A program made the position numbers and the translations under genes. Of a stretch of DNA of 30,110 nt, positions 7,893 to 17,091 are shown piece by piece (the stretch's first letter is position 1; the number at the start of each line of letters is the position of its first letter). The stretch is from a bacterium (lineage in GTDB: Bacteria > BMS3Abin14). Below the pieces are notes generated by a model. The model had not been told where the DNA came from. It did not search any database and saw nothing but the letters and a program-made list of their open reading frames with translations. The stretch covers positions 1 through 30,110 of the forward strand of contig JARGFV010000022.1 of NCBI GenBank assembly GCA_029210545.1. The letters run 5' to 3'.

Positions 7893-8828
7893 ATGACGGA
7901 AAGACCCGGAGAGGGGTCAGGTGCCGCCACCCACAGCGGCCGGATGGAGGGGTTCCTTCGCTACCTGGAAAAGGTGCGGGGTTCGTCACCGCACACCCTC
8001 GCGGCTTACCGGAGGGACATCATGGATTTCATCGGGTACCTGGAGGGGAGAGCTCTGCCGGGTGACAGTGCTGATTCTGTAAAGTCCTTCCTGGGGCACC
8101 TGTTCGCCAGGTCCCTCGCGAGGTCCACTATGGCCCGGAAGATATCGGCCGTGAGGTCCTGGTGCCGGTGGATGGTGAGGGAGGGAGTGCTCGAAACCAA
8201 CCCTTGCGACGGCATCCCCACTCCCAGGACGCCGAGGAAAACCCCGAGGTTTCTGAGCCTTGAGGAGGTGACGGCGCTTCTCGACGCGTCCAGTGGCGAT
8301 CGCACCGGCGACCTCAGGGACCTGGCCATATGGGAGATGTTCTATTCGTCCGGTATCCGTCTCAGCGAACTGTCCGGTCTGGACACCCAGGACTGGGACC
8401 GGGACGGCAATCTGCTGCGGGTCAGGGGAAAGGGCAGCAAGACCAGGATCGTCCCCCTGGGCCGAAAGGCCTCCGGACGGATCGAAAAGTACCTTAAAGC
8501 GGACGGAAGGTGGCCGGCCGCGGGAGATCGGTCACCCCTCTTCCTGAACAACCGTGGCGGGAGACTGAGCCAGCGGGGCATCCAGAAACGGCTCGAACAG
8601 AGGCTGAGGAGCTGCGGCCTGGACACGAGGATAAGCCCCCACGTGCTGCGCCACACCTTCGCGACCCACCTGCTTGACAGCGGGGCTGACCTGCGGGCGA
8701 TCCAGGAGATGCTGGGGCACGAAAGCCTCCAGACCACCCAGCGATACACCCACGTGACCATGGACCGGCTCCTGGAGGTCTATGACAGGTCGCACCCGCG
8801 ATCCGCCAGGAAGGGAGAAGAGTCATGA
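7893..8828 (+). CDS. xerC: tyrosine recombinase XerC-like
   Basis: Site-specific tyrosine recombinase, expected to resolve chromosome dimers at dif together with XerD. The ATG at 7893 has an aagg purine stretch a few bases upstream; the frame stays open upstream but without a family-like sequence. Length is 311 aa. A SAM-like core-binding domain (about 17-108) is followed by the catalytic domain (about 116-300). All six catalytic residues are present: R156 (SGIRLSEL), K180 (RGKGSKTR), H250 and R253 ([10 protein letters not shown]), H276 ([10 protein letters not shown]) and nucleophile Y285 (RYTHV). A stand-alone phage integrase is unlikely given the trmFO-xerC-hslV context, the usual place of xerC/codV. 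XerC versus XerD cannot be decided with certainty from motifs. Confidence 0.88.
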   Translation: MTERPGEGSGAATHSGRMEGFLRYLEKVRGSSPHTLAAYRRDIMDFIGYLEGRALPGDSADSVKSFLGHLFARSLARSTMARKISAVRSWCRWMVREGVLETNPCDGIPTPRTPRKTPRFLSLEEVTALLDASSGDRTGDLRDLAIWEMFYSSGIRLSELSGLDTQDWDRDGNLLRVRGKGSKTRIVPLGRKASGRIEKYLKADGRWPAAGDRSPLFLNNRGGRLSQRGIQKRLEQRLRSCGLDTRISPHVLRHTFATHLLDSGADLRAIQEMLGHESLQTTQRYTHVTMDRLLEVYDRSHPRSARKGEES

Positions 8829-8841
8829 ATGCGAGGTTGTC

Positions 8842-9375
8842 ATGGCGGCGATGAAAGGGACCACCGTCCTGGCGGTAAAAAGGAATGGCAAGGTGGCCAT
8901 GGGTGGGGACGGTCAGGTCACTGTCGGCGAGACGGTGATCAAGCACACGGCCAGGAAGGTCCGCACCCTGTACGGGGGAGAGGTCCTGGCCGGGTTCGCC
9001 GGATCTACGGCCGACGCTTTCACCCTGTACGAGAGGTTCGAAAAGAAGCTCGACCAGTACCAGGGGAACCTGCCCAGGGCCGCGGTGGAACTCGCAAAGG
9101 ACTGGAGGACCGACAGGGTCCTGCGCCGGCTGGAAGCTCTCATGGCCGTAGCCGACACCAAAAACCTTTTCCTGATATCGGGGAACGGGGATGTCCTGGA
9201 ACCGGAAGGCGAGGTCCTTGCCATCGGATCGGGCGGGCCTTATGCCAACGCGGCGGCCCAGGCCCTCCTGGCCTTTTCCGACCTGGAACCGGCCGAAGTC
9301 GTCCGGGAGGCCCTTTCCATCGCCGCCCGGATCTGCATCTATACTAATGATGAGATACATATCGAGGAACTGTAG
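8842..9375 (+). CDS. hslV: ATP-dependent protease subunit HslV
   Basis: HslV is the N-terminal-nucleophile peptidase core of the cytoplasmic HslUV (ClpQY) protease. ATG 8842 is preferred because GAGG (8833-8836) lies five bases upstream; ATG 8851 is the alternative. Length is 177 aa, the usual size. The nucleophile threonine should be T7 ([16 protein letters not shown]), exposed after removal of a 6-residue propeptide. GGDGQVTVG and the [11 protein letters not shown] stretch are typical of the family. It lies 13 bases after xerC and is followed by hslU after an 85-base spacer filled with period-7 repeats. Confidence 0.95.
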   Translation: MAAMKGTTVLAVKRNGKVAMGGDGQVTVGETVIKHTARKVRTLYGGEVLAGFAGSTADAFTLYERFEKKLDQYQGNLPRAAVELAKDWRTDRVLRRLEALMAVADTKNLFLISGNGDVLEPEGEVLAIGSGGPYANAAAQALLAFSDLEPAEVVREALSIAARICIYTNDEIHIEEL

Positions 9376-9459
9376 TGAACGGTATACGGTGAACAGTTCA
9401 CAGATAAATCCGAAAAAAACGCTTACTGTAAACCGTAAACTGTAGACTGGAAACTTTAA
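9375..9459. repeat. two period-7 tracts between hslV and hslU
   Basis: Heptads gtgaacg, gtatacg, gtgaaca and gttcaca run from 9375 to 9402. A second series, actgtaa, accgtaa, actgtag, actggaa and actttaa, runs from 9425 to 9459 and abuts the hslU start codon. The two series are roughly inverted relative to each other and could form an imperfect stem. I see no normal Shine-Dalgarno sequence for hslU here. Confidence 0.7.
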
Positions 9460-9460
9460 A

Positions 9461-10807
9461 ATGACCCCCCACAACTTCACACCGAGAGAGATCGTCGACA
9501 GCCTGGACCGGTTCATCATCGGGCAGGACCACGCCAAAAGGTGTGTCGCCATCGCCCTGCGGAACCGCTGGAGGCGGCAGCAGGTCCCGGAGGAACTCAG
9601 GGACGAGATCGCACCACGGAACATCATCATGATCGGCCCTACCGGCGTGGGAAAGACCGAGATCGCACGGCGGCTCGCCACTCTTGCCAACGCTCCCTTT
9701 CTGAAGGTGGAGGCCACCAAGTTCACCGAGGTGGGTTATGTGGGCAGGGACGTCGAGTCCATGATCCGCGACCTGGTGGAACTGGCCATCAAGATGCTGA
9801 AAGAGGAGAAGATGGTTTCGGTCATGGAGCGAGCCGACCTCGCTGCTGAAGAGAGGCTTTTAGACCTCCTCCTGCCAAGGAGCGCGATCCGGCCCGCGGA
9901 GCCACCCGGACAGGAGAGCACACCGAGCGCCGACACCCGGGAAAAGCTGCGGCGGATGCTCCGTTCCGGGGAACTTGACGACAGGGAGGTCGAGGTGCAG
10001 GTGGAGGAACGTTCAACACCGTTTATCGAGATCTTCAACGCTCCGGGAACCGAAGGGATGGATATCAACCTCAAGGACATGATGGGCAACCTGTTTCCGG
10101 GGCGAAAGAAGGTTCGCAAAGTCCGCGTACCGGATGCCACGAGGCTCCTCGCCCAGGAGGAAGCGGCCAGGCTGGTGGACATGGACAGCGTCACCAGCGA
10201 AGCCATCACCAGGGTGGAGCAGAACGGGATCGTTTTTTTAGACGAGGTGGACAAGATCAGCGGCCGCAGCTCCGGGCAGGGTCCGGATGTTTCCAGGGAG
10301 GGGGTCCAGAGGGACCTTCTGCCCATCATCGAGGGGACAACGGTCACCACCAAACACGGCATGGTCAAGACCGACCATATACTGTTCATCGCCGCCGGCG
10401 CTTTTTCCGTGAGCAAACCGTCGGACCTTCTTCCGGAACTCCAGGGACGATTCCCCATCCGGGTGGAACTCGACGCCCTGTCGCGGGGGGATTTTGTCCG
10501 CATCCTGACGGAGCCCGAAAATTCCCTCACCCTCCAGGTAAGGGAGCTGATGCGCACCGAGGGGATCGAGATCACCATCACCCCGGACGCCATCGACACC
10601 ATCGCTCTCATGGCCGAGGAGGTCAACACCAGGACCGAGAATATCGGTGCACGGCGGCTGCACACGATCCTGGAAAAGCTCTTCGAGGAGATCTCGTTCA
10701 CCGCACCGGACATGAGCGAAAAAGAGATCGTCATCGATTCCGTCATGGTGAGGAAAAACCTCGCCGACATCGTTTCGGACGACGACCTGAGCCGCTACAT
10801 CCTGTAA
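9461..10807 (+). CDS. hslU: HslU, ATPase/unfoldase subunit of HslUV
   Basis: This AAA+ ATPase unfolds substrates and feeds them to HslV. It is 448 aa. Walker A is GPTGVGKT (59-66). Walker B is VFLDEVDKI with D261 and E262. The inserted I domain lies between them and is charged and variable (about 110-235). Sensor and C-terminal regions contain FPIRVEL and NIGARRLHT. The family's N-terminus is recognisable at [20 protein letters not shown], supporting ATG 9461 even though the upstream sequence is a period-7 repeat with only weak ribosome-binding potential. It follows its partner hslV, as usual. Confidence 0.96.
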   Translation: MTPHNFTPREIVDSLDRFIIGQDHAKRCVAIALRNRWRRQQVPEELRDEIAPRNIIMIGPTGVGKTEIARRLATLANAPFLKVEATKFTEVGYVGRDVESMIRDLVELAIKMLKEEKMVSVMERADLAAEERLLDLLLPRSAIRPAEPPGQESTPSADTREKLRRMLRSGELDDREVEVQVEERSTPFIEIFNAPGTEGMDINLKDMMGNLFPGRKKVRKVRVPDATRLLAQEEAARLVDMDSVTSEAITRVEQNGIVFLDEVDKISGRSSGQGPDVSREGVQRDLLPIIEGTTVTTKHGMVKTDHILFIAAGAFSVSKPSDLLPELQGRFPIRVELDALSRGDFVRILTEPENSLTLQVRELMRTEGIEITITPDAIDTIALMAEEVNTRTENIGARRLHTILEKLFEEISFTAPDMSEKEIVIDSVMVRKNLADIVSDDDLSRYIL

Positions 10808-10828
10808 CTGAGAAGGGGGAGTTTAGCC

Positions 10829-12370
10829 ATGAGCCGGGCGATCATCATCGACAGCGACGCCCTGACCAGACAGACCCTCAGGGGGATCATGGCCAACGAG
10901 GGTTACGAGGTCGTCGAGACCGCGGATGGGCAGAAAGGGATCGCCGAAGTCCGCAGCGGGGAGGAGATCAGCGTCATCTTCCTTGCCGACCAGCTGGCCG
11001 GCCTGTCCGGCCTGGACACACTCATCGCCATCCGGAAGTTCCAGCCGAAGGTTCCGGTGCTCATGATCATGAGCACCGACAACAGGCAGGCCTCCCAGGT
11101 GGCCCTCAGCCGTGGAGCGGCCTGGTTCCTCACCCGGCCTGTCAAGGTCGAGGACGTCCTGGTCATCATCCGGCTCCTCATGGAGAAAAAGCGGCTCCAA
11201 AGGACCATCGATCAACAGGTGGAAAGGCTGCGGCTGCTTGTAAAACAGACCGGGGAGCTGACGGACATCGAGGATGACGGGATCGCGCCGGAAGACGTGC
11301 TCAAGGAGAGCGAGTTTCTCTCCCGGTCCATCGAACTCATCGCCGGCGTCCTGAACGCCAAGAAGGTGTCGATCATGCTTCTGAGCCGGGACGGCAAGGA
11401 ACTGGTCATGGCCAAATCCAACTGGATCCTGCCGAGCAAGATCCCCACCATCCGGCAGCCCGTCGGCCAGGGGGTTTCCGGCCGGGTGGTCATGGACGGC
11501 AAGCCCATGCTGGTGGAGGACGCGGCAAAAGACTCCAGGGCCGACACCAACGAATATGCGCGCCAGTACGAGTCGTCCTCCTTCATCGTCACCCCCATCT
11601 TCTGCGGCAAGCGCGCCATCGGGGTGATCACCGCCAACGACAAGTCCGACAAGAGCTCCTTTACGGAGGGTGATCTGGCCCTGCTCAACACCTTTTCCAA
11701 CCAGATGTCCATGGCCATCGCCAACCTGTTCATGATGAAGAGGACGGAACGAGAAAAACTCAAGCTTACCTTCGTCAACGGCATCGTCCAGGCCCTCGTG
11801 TCCAGTGTGGACCCGGACCAGATCTACAAGTCTCTTTTGAGCAAGGTCACAACCGGACTGCGGGCCACCGCCGGAATCCTGGCTTTTGCGGACGGAAGCG
11901 GGAGCAAACTGAATTTCGAATACGCCATCCCGGAGAACCGGATCCGGATCCCTGAAGCGCCGGTCCCCGTGGGTCCCGGCGCACTGGCCAAAGTCGTCAA
12001 GGAAGGCGCCATTGTCATTTGCAACAACCCCGGTGACAAGGAAGGGGTGGATCCCGCATCCGATTTTCCGCCGGGGCTCACTGTCCGGAGCCTTGCCGCC
12101 GCACCCCTCACAGCCAACGGGAAAGTACTGGGGGTAATCGCTGTTTTCAACAAGGAGGACGGCCTCCCCTTTGACGAATGGGACGCGGAGATCCTTCAGA
12201 CTGTGGCACCCCAGGCCTCCATGGCGATCAAGCAGGCCTGGCTTTACCAGAACCTCATCAAGAACATTGACGAGGTGGTGGAAACGAACAAACAGCTCGA
12301 AAATGCCAACCGCGAGGTCCGGGAAAAGGTCCGGGAGCTCGACCGGCTCAAGAGCAAGGTGACGACATGA
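10829..12370 (+). CDS. degenerate receiver plus two GAF domains, signalling protein without an output domain
   Basis: The protein has 513 residues. Residues 1-120 resemble a CheY-like receiver, but aligning to the G-L-x-G loop puts Ala (A53) at the phosphoacceptor position with Asp shifted to 54, and the conserved Lys of the K-P motif is Arg (R103 in LTRPV). D8 and D10 of the acidic pocket remain. A linker (121-160) leads to GAF domain 1 (about 165-302; [10 protein letters not shown]) and GAF domain 2 (about 312-472; [20 protein letters not shown]). A charged coiled coil ends the protein (473-513). There is no histidine kinase, GGDEF or DNA-binding domain, so it probably senses a ligand or docks on a partner. 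The stop overlaps argB by ATGA, coupling it to the arginine genes. The function is not established. Confidence 0.8.
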   Translation: MSRAIIIDSDALTRQTLRGIMANEGYEVVETADGQKGIAEVRSGEEISVIFLADQLAGLSGLDTLIAIRKFQPKVPVLMIMSTDNRQASQVALSRGAAWFLTRPVKVEDVLVIIRLLMEKKRLQRTIDQQVERLRLLVKQTGELTDIEDDGIAPEDVLKESEFLSRSIELIAGVLNAKKVSIMLLSRDGKELVMAKSNWILPSKIPTIRQPVGQGVSGRVVMDGKPMLVEDAAKDSRADTNEYARQYESSSFIVTPIFCGKRAIGVITANDKSDKSSFTEGDLALLNTFSNQMSMAIANLFMMKRTEREKLKLTFVNGIVQALVSSVDPDQIYKSLLSKVTTGLRATAGILAFADGSGSKLNFEYAIPENRIRIPEAPVPVGPGALAKVVKEGAIVICNNPGDKEGVDPASDFPPGLTVRSLAAAPLTANGKVLGVIAVFNKEDGLPFDEWDAEILQTVAPQASMAIKQAWLYQNLIKNIDEVVETNKQLENANREVREKVRELDRLKSKVTT

Positions 12371-13248
12371 AAGCACTGATCGAAAAAGCGCACGTCCTTC
12401 TCGAGGCGCTCCCCTATATCAGGAAGTTCCAGGGCCGGACCGTGGTCATCAAGTACGGCGGCAGCGCCATGGTCAGCGAAGGGCTGCGGTCCAGGTTCGC
12501 CCAGGACATCATCCTGCTCCGGACAATCGGGATCAAGCCGGTCATCGTTCACGGCGGGGGGCCCCAGATCGGGCAGACCCTGGCCAGAATGGGCAAGGAG
12601 ACGAAGTTCGTCAGGGGACATCGGATCACCGACGAGGAGACGATGGACATCGTTGAGATGGTCCTTGGCGGAAAGGTCAACAAGGAGATTGTGGCCCTGA
12701 TCCAGAAGCACGGAGGCAGAGCCGTTGGCCTCACGGGCAAGGACGGAGGATTGTTCAGTGCCGAAAAGCTGCTCATCGAGGACACTCCCGAAGGGGACGG
12801 TCCACCCGAGATCATCGACCCCGGCAGGGTAGGAAAGGTGACCCGTGTCGATCCCGAGGTCATTAACCGGCTGGACGGGGGTAACTTCATCCCCGTCATC
12901 GCTCCCGTGGGCGTCGACGCCGAAGGCAACACGTACAATATCAACGCCGATTCGGTAGCCGGAGCCATGGCCGCAGCGCTAAAGGCGGAAAAGCTGCTGC
13001 TCATGACCGACGTGCCCGGGATCACCGATGGGGGGGGCAACCTGATCTCCTCAGTTGACCGGGAGCTCCTGGGCCGGATGGTCAGGGACGGGACCATTCA
13101 CGGCGGGATGATCCCGAAGGTCCAGGCCGCCGTGACCGCCCTCGAGGGGGGTGTTTCAAAGGTCCACGTTGTTGACGGACGGGTGGAGCATGCTGTTCTC
13201 CTGGAGATCTTCACCCAGACCGGCATCGGTACGGAGATCGTTCCATGA
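12367..13248 (+). CDS. argB: acetylglutamate kinase
   Basis: ArgB phosphorylates N-acetylglutamate, the second step toward ornithine. Length is 293 aa. Signature loops are KYGGSAM (29-35) and [10 protein letters not shown] (61-70), with [12 protein letters not shown] later for nucleotide and acetylglutamate binding. An N-terminal helix ([20 protein letters not shown]) precedes the core. Acetylglutamate kinases with this extra helix are the hexameric, arginine-inhibited type, so feedback control by arginine is likely (inference from the family). ATGA overlaps at both ends link it to the GAF protein upstream and argD downstream. Confidence 0.95.
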   Translation: MKALIEKAHVLLEALPYIRKFQGRTVVIKYGGSAMVSEGLRSRFAQDIILLRTIGIKPVIVHGGGPQIGQTLARMGKETKFVRGHRITDEETMDIVEMVLGGKVNKEIVALIQKHGGRAVGLTGKDGGLFSAEKLLIEDTPEGDGPPEIIDPGRVGKVTRVDPEVINRLDGGNFIPVIAPVGVDAEGNTYNINADSVAGAMAAALKAEKLLLMTDVPGITDGGGNLISSVDRELLGRMVRDGTIHGGMIPKVQAAVTALEGGVSKVHVVDGRVEHAVLLEIFTQTGIGTEIVP

Positions 13249-14453
13249 CCGGCCCGGGCGCAGACACGAGGAAGCTGCTCGAAATGGCGGCAGGCTCCTT
13301 GTGGCCCAACTACCGGCAGCAGCCGGTGGTGTTCACGAGGGGCGAGGGAAGCCGTCTCTGGGATACCGACGGCCGGGAATATGTGGATTTCGTGGCGGGG
13401 ATCGCCACCTGCAATCTGGGTCACTGCCATCCGGCCGTGACAAAAGCGATCCAGGGCCAGGCAGCTCGCCTGCTTCACGTCTCCAACTGGTACTACAATG
13501 ACATCATGGCCCGGCTGGCCGCAAAGCTGACATCGCTGACGTCCATGAACAGGGTCTTTTTCTGCAACAGCGGCGCCGAGGCCTCTGAAGCAGCCATCAA
13601 ACTGGCCCGAAAGCGGGCTTTCGAGAAATACGGTCCCGGCCGGAACCTCATCGTCAGTTTTCACGGAGCGTTCCACGGCCGCACCATGAAGGCCCTCACC
13701 GCCACCGACCCGAAACACCACGACAAGGCGTTCTCGCCGTATCCCGGCGGATTCGAGCACATCCGGCACGGGGACCTGGAGGCCATGGCCGGCCACCTTC
13801 CGTCGGCGTGCGCCCTCTTCCTGGAGCCGGTCCAGGGCGAGGGAGGTGTCAACGTCATGGACCAGACGTTCCTCCGGAAGGCCGCCGCGCTTTGCCGTCA
13901 ACACGACGTGCTCCTCATGGCGGACGAGGTCCAGACGGGGATGGGACGATGCGGAACCCTTTTCGCCCACCAGGCCATGGGTTTCGTCCCCGATGTCATG
14001 ACCCTCGCCAAGGGCCTCGCCAACGGGTTCCCCATGGGAGCCGTCCTCGCCGGGGAGGAGATCGCCTCCGTCATGGGGCCGGGGACACACGGGAGCACCT
14101 TCGGCGGGAGCGCGCTGGCCTGCGCGGCGGCCCTGGCGACCCTGGAGACCCTGCAATCTGAAGGCCTGCCGCAACGAGCCGCCCTGTCGGGTGAGCAGCT
14201 CAGGGCCGGTCTTCAGGATCTTGCAAGGCGTCACGACATCGTTATCGAGGTACGGGGCATGGGTCTCCTCCTGGGTATGGAGCTTACCGTTCCGGCAGCC
14301 CCCCTGGTCGGATCCCTCATGACAAAAGGGTACCTGGTAACCGCGGTAGGCGAGCGGACCCTGCGTTTCACACCGCCCCTGAACATCGCCGGCGAAGACA
14401 TCCTGGGGATGCTCAATGCCCTCGACCTGGTCCTGGGCGAATACGGAGGTTGA
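13245..14453 (+). CDS. argD: acetylornithine aminotransferase
   Basis: PLP enzyme converting N-acetylglutamate semialdehyde to N-acetylornithine; related enzymes also act on succinyl-diaminopimelate intermediates. It is 402 aa. Visible features are [19 protein letters not shown] (106-124, phosphate binding), [38 protein letters not shown] and the PLP lysine K256 in [14 protein letters not shown] dedicated DAP aminotransferase (dapL) is also in the window, so this copy is most likely arginine-specific. It begins by ATGA overlap with argB, and its stop falls a few bases before the argF start. Confidence 0.94.
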   Translation: MTGPGADTRKLLEMAAGSLWPNYRQQPVVFTRGEGSRLWDTDGREYVDFVAGIATCNLGHCHPAVTKAIQGQAARLLHVSNWYYNDIMARLAAKLTSLTSMNRVFFCNSGAEASEAAIKLARKRAFEKYGPGRNLIVSFHGAFHGRTMKALTATDPKHHDKAFSPYPGGFEHIRHGDLEAMAGHLPSACALFLEPVQGEGGVNVMDQTFLRKAAALCRQHDVLLMADEVQTGMGRCGTLFAHQAMGFVPDVMTLAKGLANGFPMGAVLAGEEIASVMGPGTHGSTFGGSALACAAALATLETLQSEGLPQRAALSGEQLRAGLQDLARRHDIVIEVRGMGLLLGMELTVPAAPLVGSLMTKGYLVTAVGERTLRFTPPLNIAGEDILGMLNALDLVLGEYGG

Positions 14454-14458
14454 TCACC

Positions 14459-15379
14459 ATGAGCAAGAGGGACTTTCTCACCCTTATGGACATAACATCC
14501 GGGGAACTGGCCTCCCTCCTGGATCGGGCCCTGGAGATGAAAAAGCGCGGACCGGCCATGACCGACTGCCCTCTTCTGGGCAAGAGCGTCGGTCTGCTCT
14601 TTGAAAAAGCCTCCACGCGGACGCGGGTCTCCTTCGAGGTCGGGATCTACCAGCTGGGAGGTCAGTCCATCTTCCTGAGCCCGAGGGATGTCCATCTTTC
14701 CCGTGGAGAGCTTCTCAGCGACACCGGGAAGGTCCTGTCGCGCTACCTTTCCGCCCTGGTGGTCAGGACCTACAGCCAGGAAACGGCCCGGATCCTCGCC
14801 GAAGAGTCCGATATACCGGTGATCAACGCCCTCACCGACCTTGCCCACCCTTGCCAGGCCCTTGCCGACCTTATGACCATGCAGGAGATCGCCGGCTCCC
14901 TCAAGGGCGTGAGGGTGGCCTGGCTTGGGGACGGCAACAACGTCGCCAACAGCCTGATCCTGGGCTGCGCCATGACCGGTATGGAACTCGTCCTCGCCTG
15001 TCCTGAGGGTTACAGCCCGGACCCCGCATTCCTGAACGAGAGCCTGCAGCTGGCTGCCCGGTCAGGCGGCTCGATCCGTACGACCACGGATCCTGCCGAG
15101 GCCTGTGCGGGGGCACAGTTCCTGTACACCGATGTCTGGACGAGCATGGGACAGGAAGAAGAGTCGGAGAGAAGGCGTAAGGACCTGGCCGCGTATCAGC
15201 TGAACGCTGCCAGGATCGGTGACGCCGACCCGGATGCCCGTTTTCTCCATTGTCTGCCGGCTCACAGGGGTGAAGAGATCACCGAAGAGGTCATGGAGCA
15301 TCCCCGCAGCGCGATATTCGACCAGGCTGAAAACCGTCTTCATACCCAGAAGGCGCTGATGGAATGGCTGTTGAAATAA
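14459..15379 (+). CDS. argF: ornithine carbamoyltransferase
   Basis: Catalyses ornithine plus carbamoyl phosphate to citrulline. Carbamoyl-phosphate site STRTR lies at 52-56, HPCQ at 130-133 and the ornithine-loop HCLPAHRGEE from 264. The ATG at 14459 is chosen because GGAGG (14445-14449), inside the end of argD, is nine bases upstream; a TTG at 14450 is in frame but fits the ribosome-binding site worse. Length is 306 aa, normal for the anabolic family. argG follows after 24 bases. Confidence 0.95.
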   Translation: MSKRDFLTLMDITSGELASLLDRALEMKKRGPAMTDCPLLGKSVGLLFEKASTRTRVSFEVGIYQLGGQSIFLSPRDVHLSRGELLSDTGKVLSRYLSALVVRTYSQETARILAEESDIPVINALTDLAHPCQALADLMTMQEIAGSLKGVRVAWLGDGNNVANSLILGCAMTGMELVLACPEGYSPDPAFLNESLQLAARSGGSIRTTTDPAEACAGAQFLYTDVWTSMGQEEESERRRKDLAAYQLNAARIGDADPDARFLHCLPAHRGEEITEEVMEHPRSAIFDQAENRLHTQKALMEWLLK

Positions 15380-15403
15380 TCTTTGAATGAAGAAGGAGAA
15401 TTT

Positions 15404-16621
15404 ATGAGCGAGAAACCCGACGTAAAAAAAGTAGTTCTGGCCTATTCCGGTGGTCTCGACACCTCGGTCATCCTCACCTGGCTCAAGGAAGAGTACCAGT
15501 GTGAAGTGGTGGCTTTCGCCGCCGACCTCGGCCAGGGCGACGAGATGGACGGCATCCGTGAAAAGGCGTTGAGAACGGGAGCCAGTGAAGTTTACATCGA
15601 GGACATCAAGGAGGAGTTCGTCAGGGATTTCGTTTTCCCGGCCCTGCGGGGCAACGCCATCTACGAAGGGTACTACCTCCTCGGGACGAGCATCGCCAGA
15701 CCCATCATCGCCAAGGCACAGATCGAAGTGGCACGACGGGTCGGGGCTGATGCCGTGTCTCACGGCGCCACTGGAAAAGGGAACGACCAGGTCAGGTTCG
15801 AGCTTGCCTACCATACCCTCATGCCCGGCGTCACTGTCATCGCCCCGTGGAGAGAGTGGGACCTGGGCAGCCGTACGGCCCTCATCGAGTACGCGAAAAA
15901 ACACGACATCCCGATCCCGGTCACCCGGGAGAAGCCGTACAGCAGCGATCGCAATCTGCTTCACATCAGCTACGAGGGGGGGATCCTGGAAGACCCCTGG
16001 ATGGAGCCCGACGAGTCCATGTTTACCCTGACGGTGGCCCCGGAAGATGCGCCGGACAAACCCGGATATGTGGAGATCGGGTTCGACGACGGGACCCCCG
16101 TCACGGTGGACGGTGAACCCCTGTCCCCGGCGAACCTCCTGGCCCGCCTCAATGAGATGGGCGGGCGTCACGGTGTCGGCCGGATGGACATGGTGGAGAA
16201 CCGCTATATCGGCATGAAATCCCGCGGTGTCTACGAGACTCCGGGCGGAACCATCCTCCACATGGCCCACCGCGCGGTGGAATCGGTGACAATGGACCGG
16301 GAGATCATGCACCTTCGCGACTCCCTGGTGCCGCGCTTTTCCGAGCTCATCTACAACGGTTACTGGTTCAGCCCCGAGATGGACTGGCTGCGCAACTGCA
16401 TCGACGAGACCCAGAAGGGTGTCACCGGCACAGCCCGGCTGAAACTGTTCAAAGGCTCCTGCAGGGTGGCAGGCCGCAAGGCCCCCGACTCCCTGTACGT
16501 CACCGACTTTGCCACCTTCGAGGAGGAGACGGTCTTCGACCAGGCCGACTCCACCGGCTTCATCAGGGTGAACGCCTTGAGGCTGAGGATCAACGAAGCG
16601 AGGAAGAAGAGAAGCAGCTGA
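15404..16621 (+). CDS. argG: argininosuccinate synthase
   Basis: ATP-dependent ligation of citrulline and aspartate. The N-terminal PP-loop is [13 protein letters not shown], followed by the citrulline/aspartate signatures [15 protein letters not shown] and [12 protein letters not shown]. Length is 405 aa, as usual for the type found in most bacteria. The start at 15404 has a strong AGGAG (15394-15398) five bases upstream; an in-frame ATG 21 bases earlier has poorer context. It ends the tightly packed argB-D-F-G run. argH is separated from it by two unrelated genes. Confidence 0.96.
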   Translation: MSEKPDVKKVVLAYSGGLDTSVILTWLKEEYQCEVVAFAADLGQGDEMDGIREKALRTGASEVYIEDIKEEFVRDFVFPALRGNAIYEGYYLLGTSIARPIIAKAQIEVARRVGADAVSHGATGKGNDQVRFELAYHTLMPGVTVIAPWREWDLGSRTALIEYAKKHDIPIPVTREKPYSSDRNLLHISYEGGILEDPWMEPDESMFTLTVAPEDAPDKPGYVEIGFDDGTPVTVDGEPLSPANLLARLNEMGGRHGVGRMDMVENRYIGMKSRGVYETPGGTILHMAHRAVESVTMDREIMHLRDSLVPRFSELIYNGYWFSPEMDWLRNCIDETQKGVTGTARLKLFKGSCRVAGRKAPDSLYVTDFATFEEETVFDQADSTGFIRVNALRLRINEARKKRSS

Positions 16622-16671
16622 ACGCTTGAGATATAAGCTTTGACATTGGAAGCCGCATTACCCCTAAAACT

Positions 16672-17088
16672 ATGAGATATGAGAAAAAAGCAGTCCGGAC
16701 TGCCGTAGTCGCCGTAGTACAAAACGACGCCGGCCACGTCCTCCTCACCAAGCGGGCCATCCCTCCGTGGCAGGGCAGGTGGGTCATGCCGGGCGGGAAG
16801 ATCGACCTGGGCGAACCGATCACGGTAGCGTTAAAGCGGGAAGTCCTCGAGGAAGTGGGACTCGATGTCCATATTGAAGGCCTCGTGGACATCTACGAGG
16901 TCGTCCCGGGGAATGATCACAGGACGCACTACGTGATATTATATTACCTGGCGTCCCCCAGGGGAGGCAAAGTGAAACCCAACGAAAGCGAGATCGAAGA
17001 GGTCGTCTGGGCCGACCGGGAGACGCTGATGACCCTGGACATCACCGACGGGACAAGGCACATCCTGTCCAAGGTCTTCACAACCTGA
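16672..17088 (+). CDS. Nudix hydrolase
   Basis: A 138-residue protein with a perfect Nudix box at 42-64: G-x5-E48-x7-REVLEEVGL. Enzymes of this size hydrolyse nucleoside diphosphates linked to another moiety. The N-terminal RTAVVAVVQNDAGHVLLTKR and PPWQGRWVMPGG resemble ADP-ribose pyrophosphatase and MutT-like housecleaning enzymes, but the substrate cannot be told from motifs. It starts 50 bases after argG without a clear Shine-Dalgarno sequence and stops three bases before the next gene, so the two are probably an operon inserted in the arginine cluster. All metal-binding glutamates of the box are present. Confidence 0.88.
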   Translation: MRYEKKAVRTAVVAVVQNDAGHVLLTKRAIPPWQGRWVMPGGKIDLGEPITVALKREVLEEVGLDVHIEGLVDIYEVVPGNDHRTHYVILYYLASPRGGKVKPNESEIEEVVWADRETLMTLDITDGTRHILSKVFTT

Positions 17089-17091
17089 TCA

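Noticed and set aside
7893-8828. Phage or integrative-element integrase associated with the tRNA or repeats
   Set aside because: The recombinase sits in the conserved trmFO-xerC-hslV order, far from the tRNA, with no other phage or plasmid gene. It fits housekeeping XerC.
10823-12376. A 517-codon open frame on the - strand opposite the GAF protein
   Set aside because: The + strand has clear receiver-like and GAF domains with ATGA coupling to argB. The antisense frame is a by-product of codon usage.
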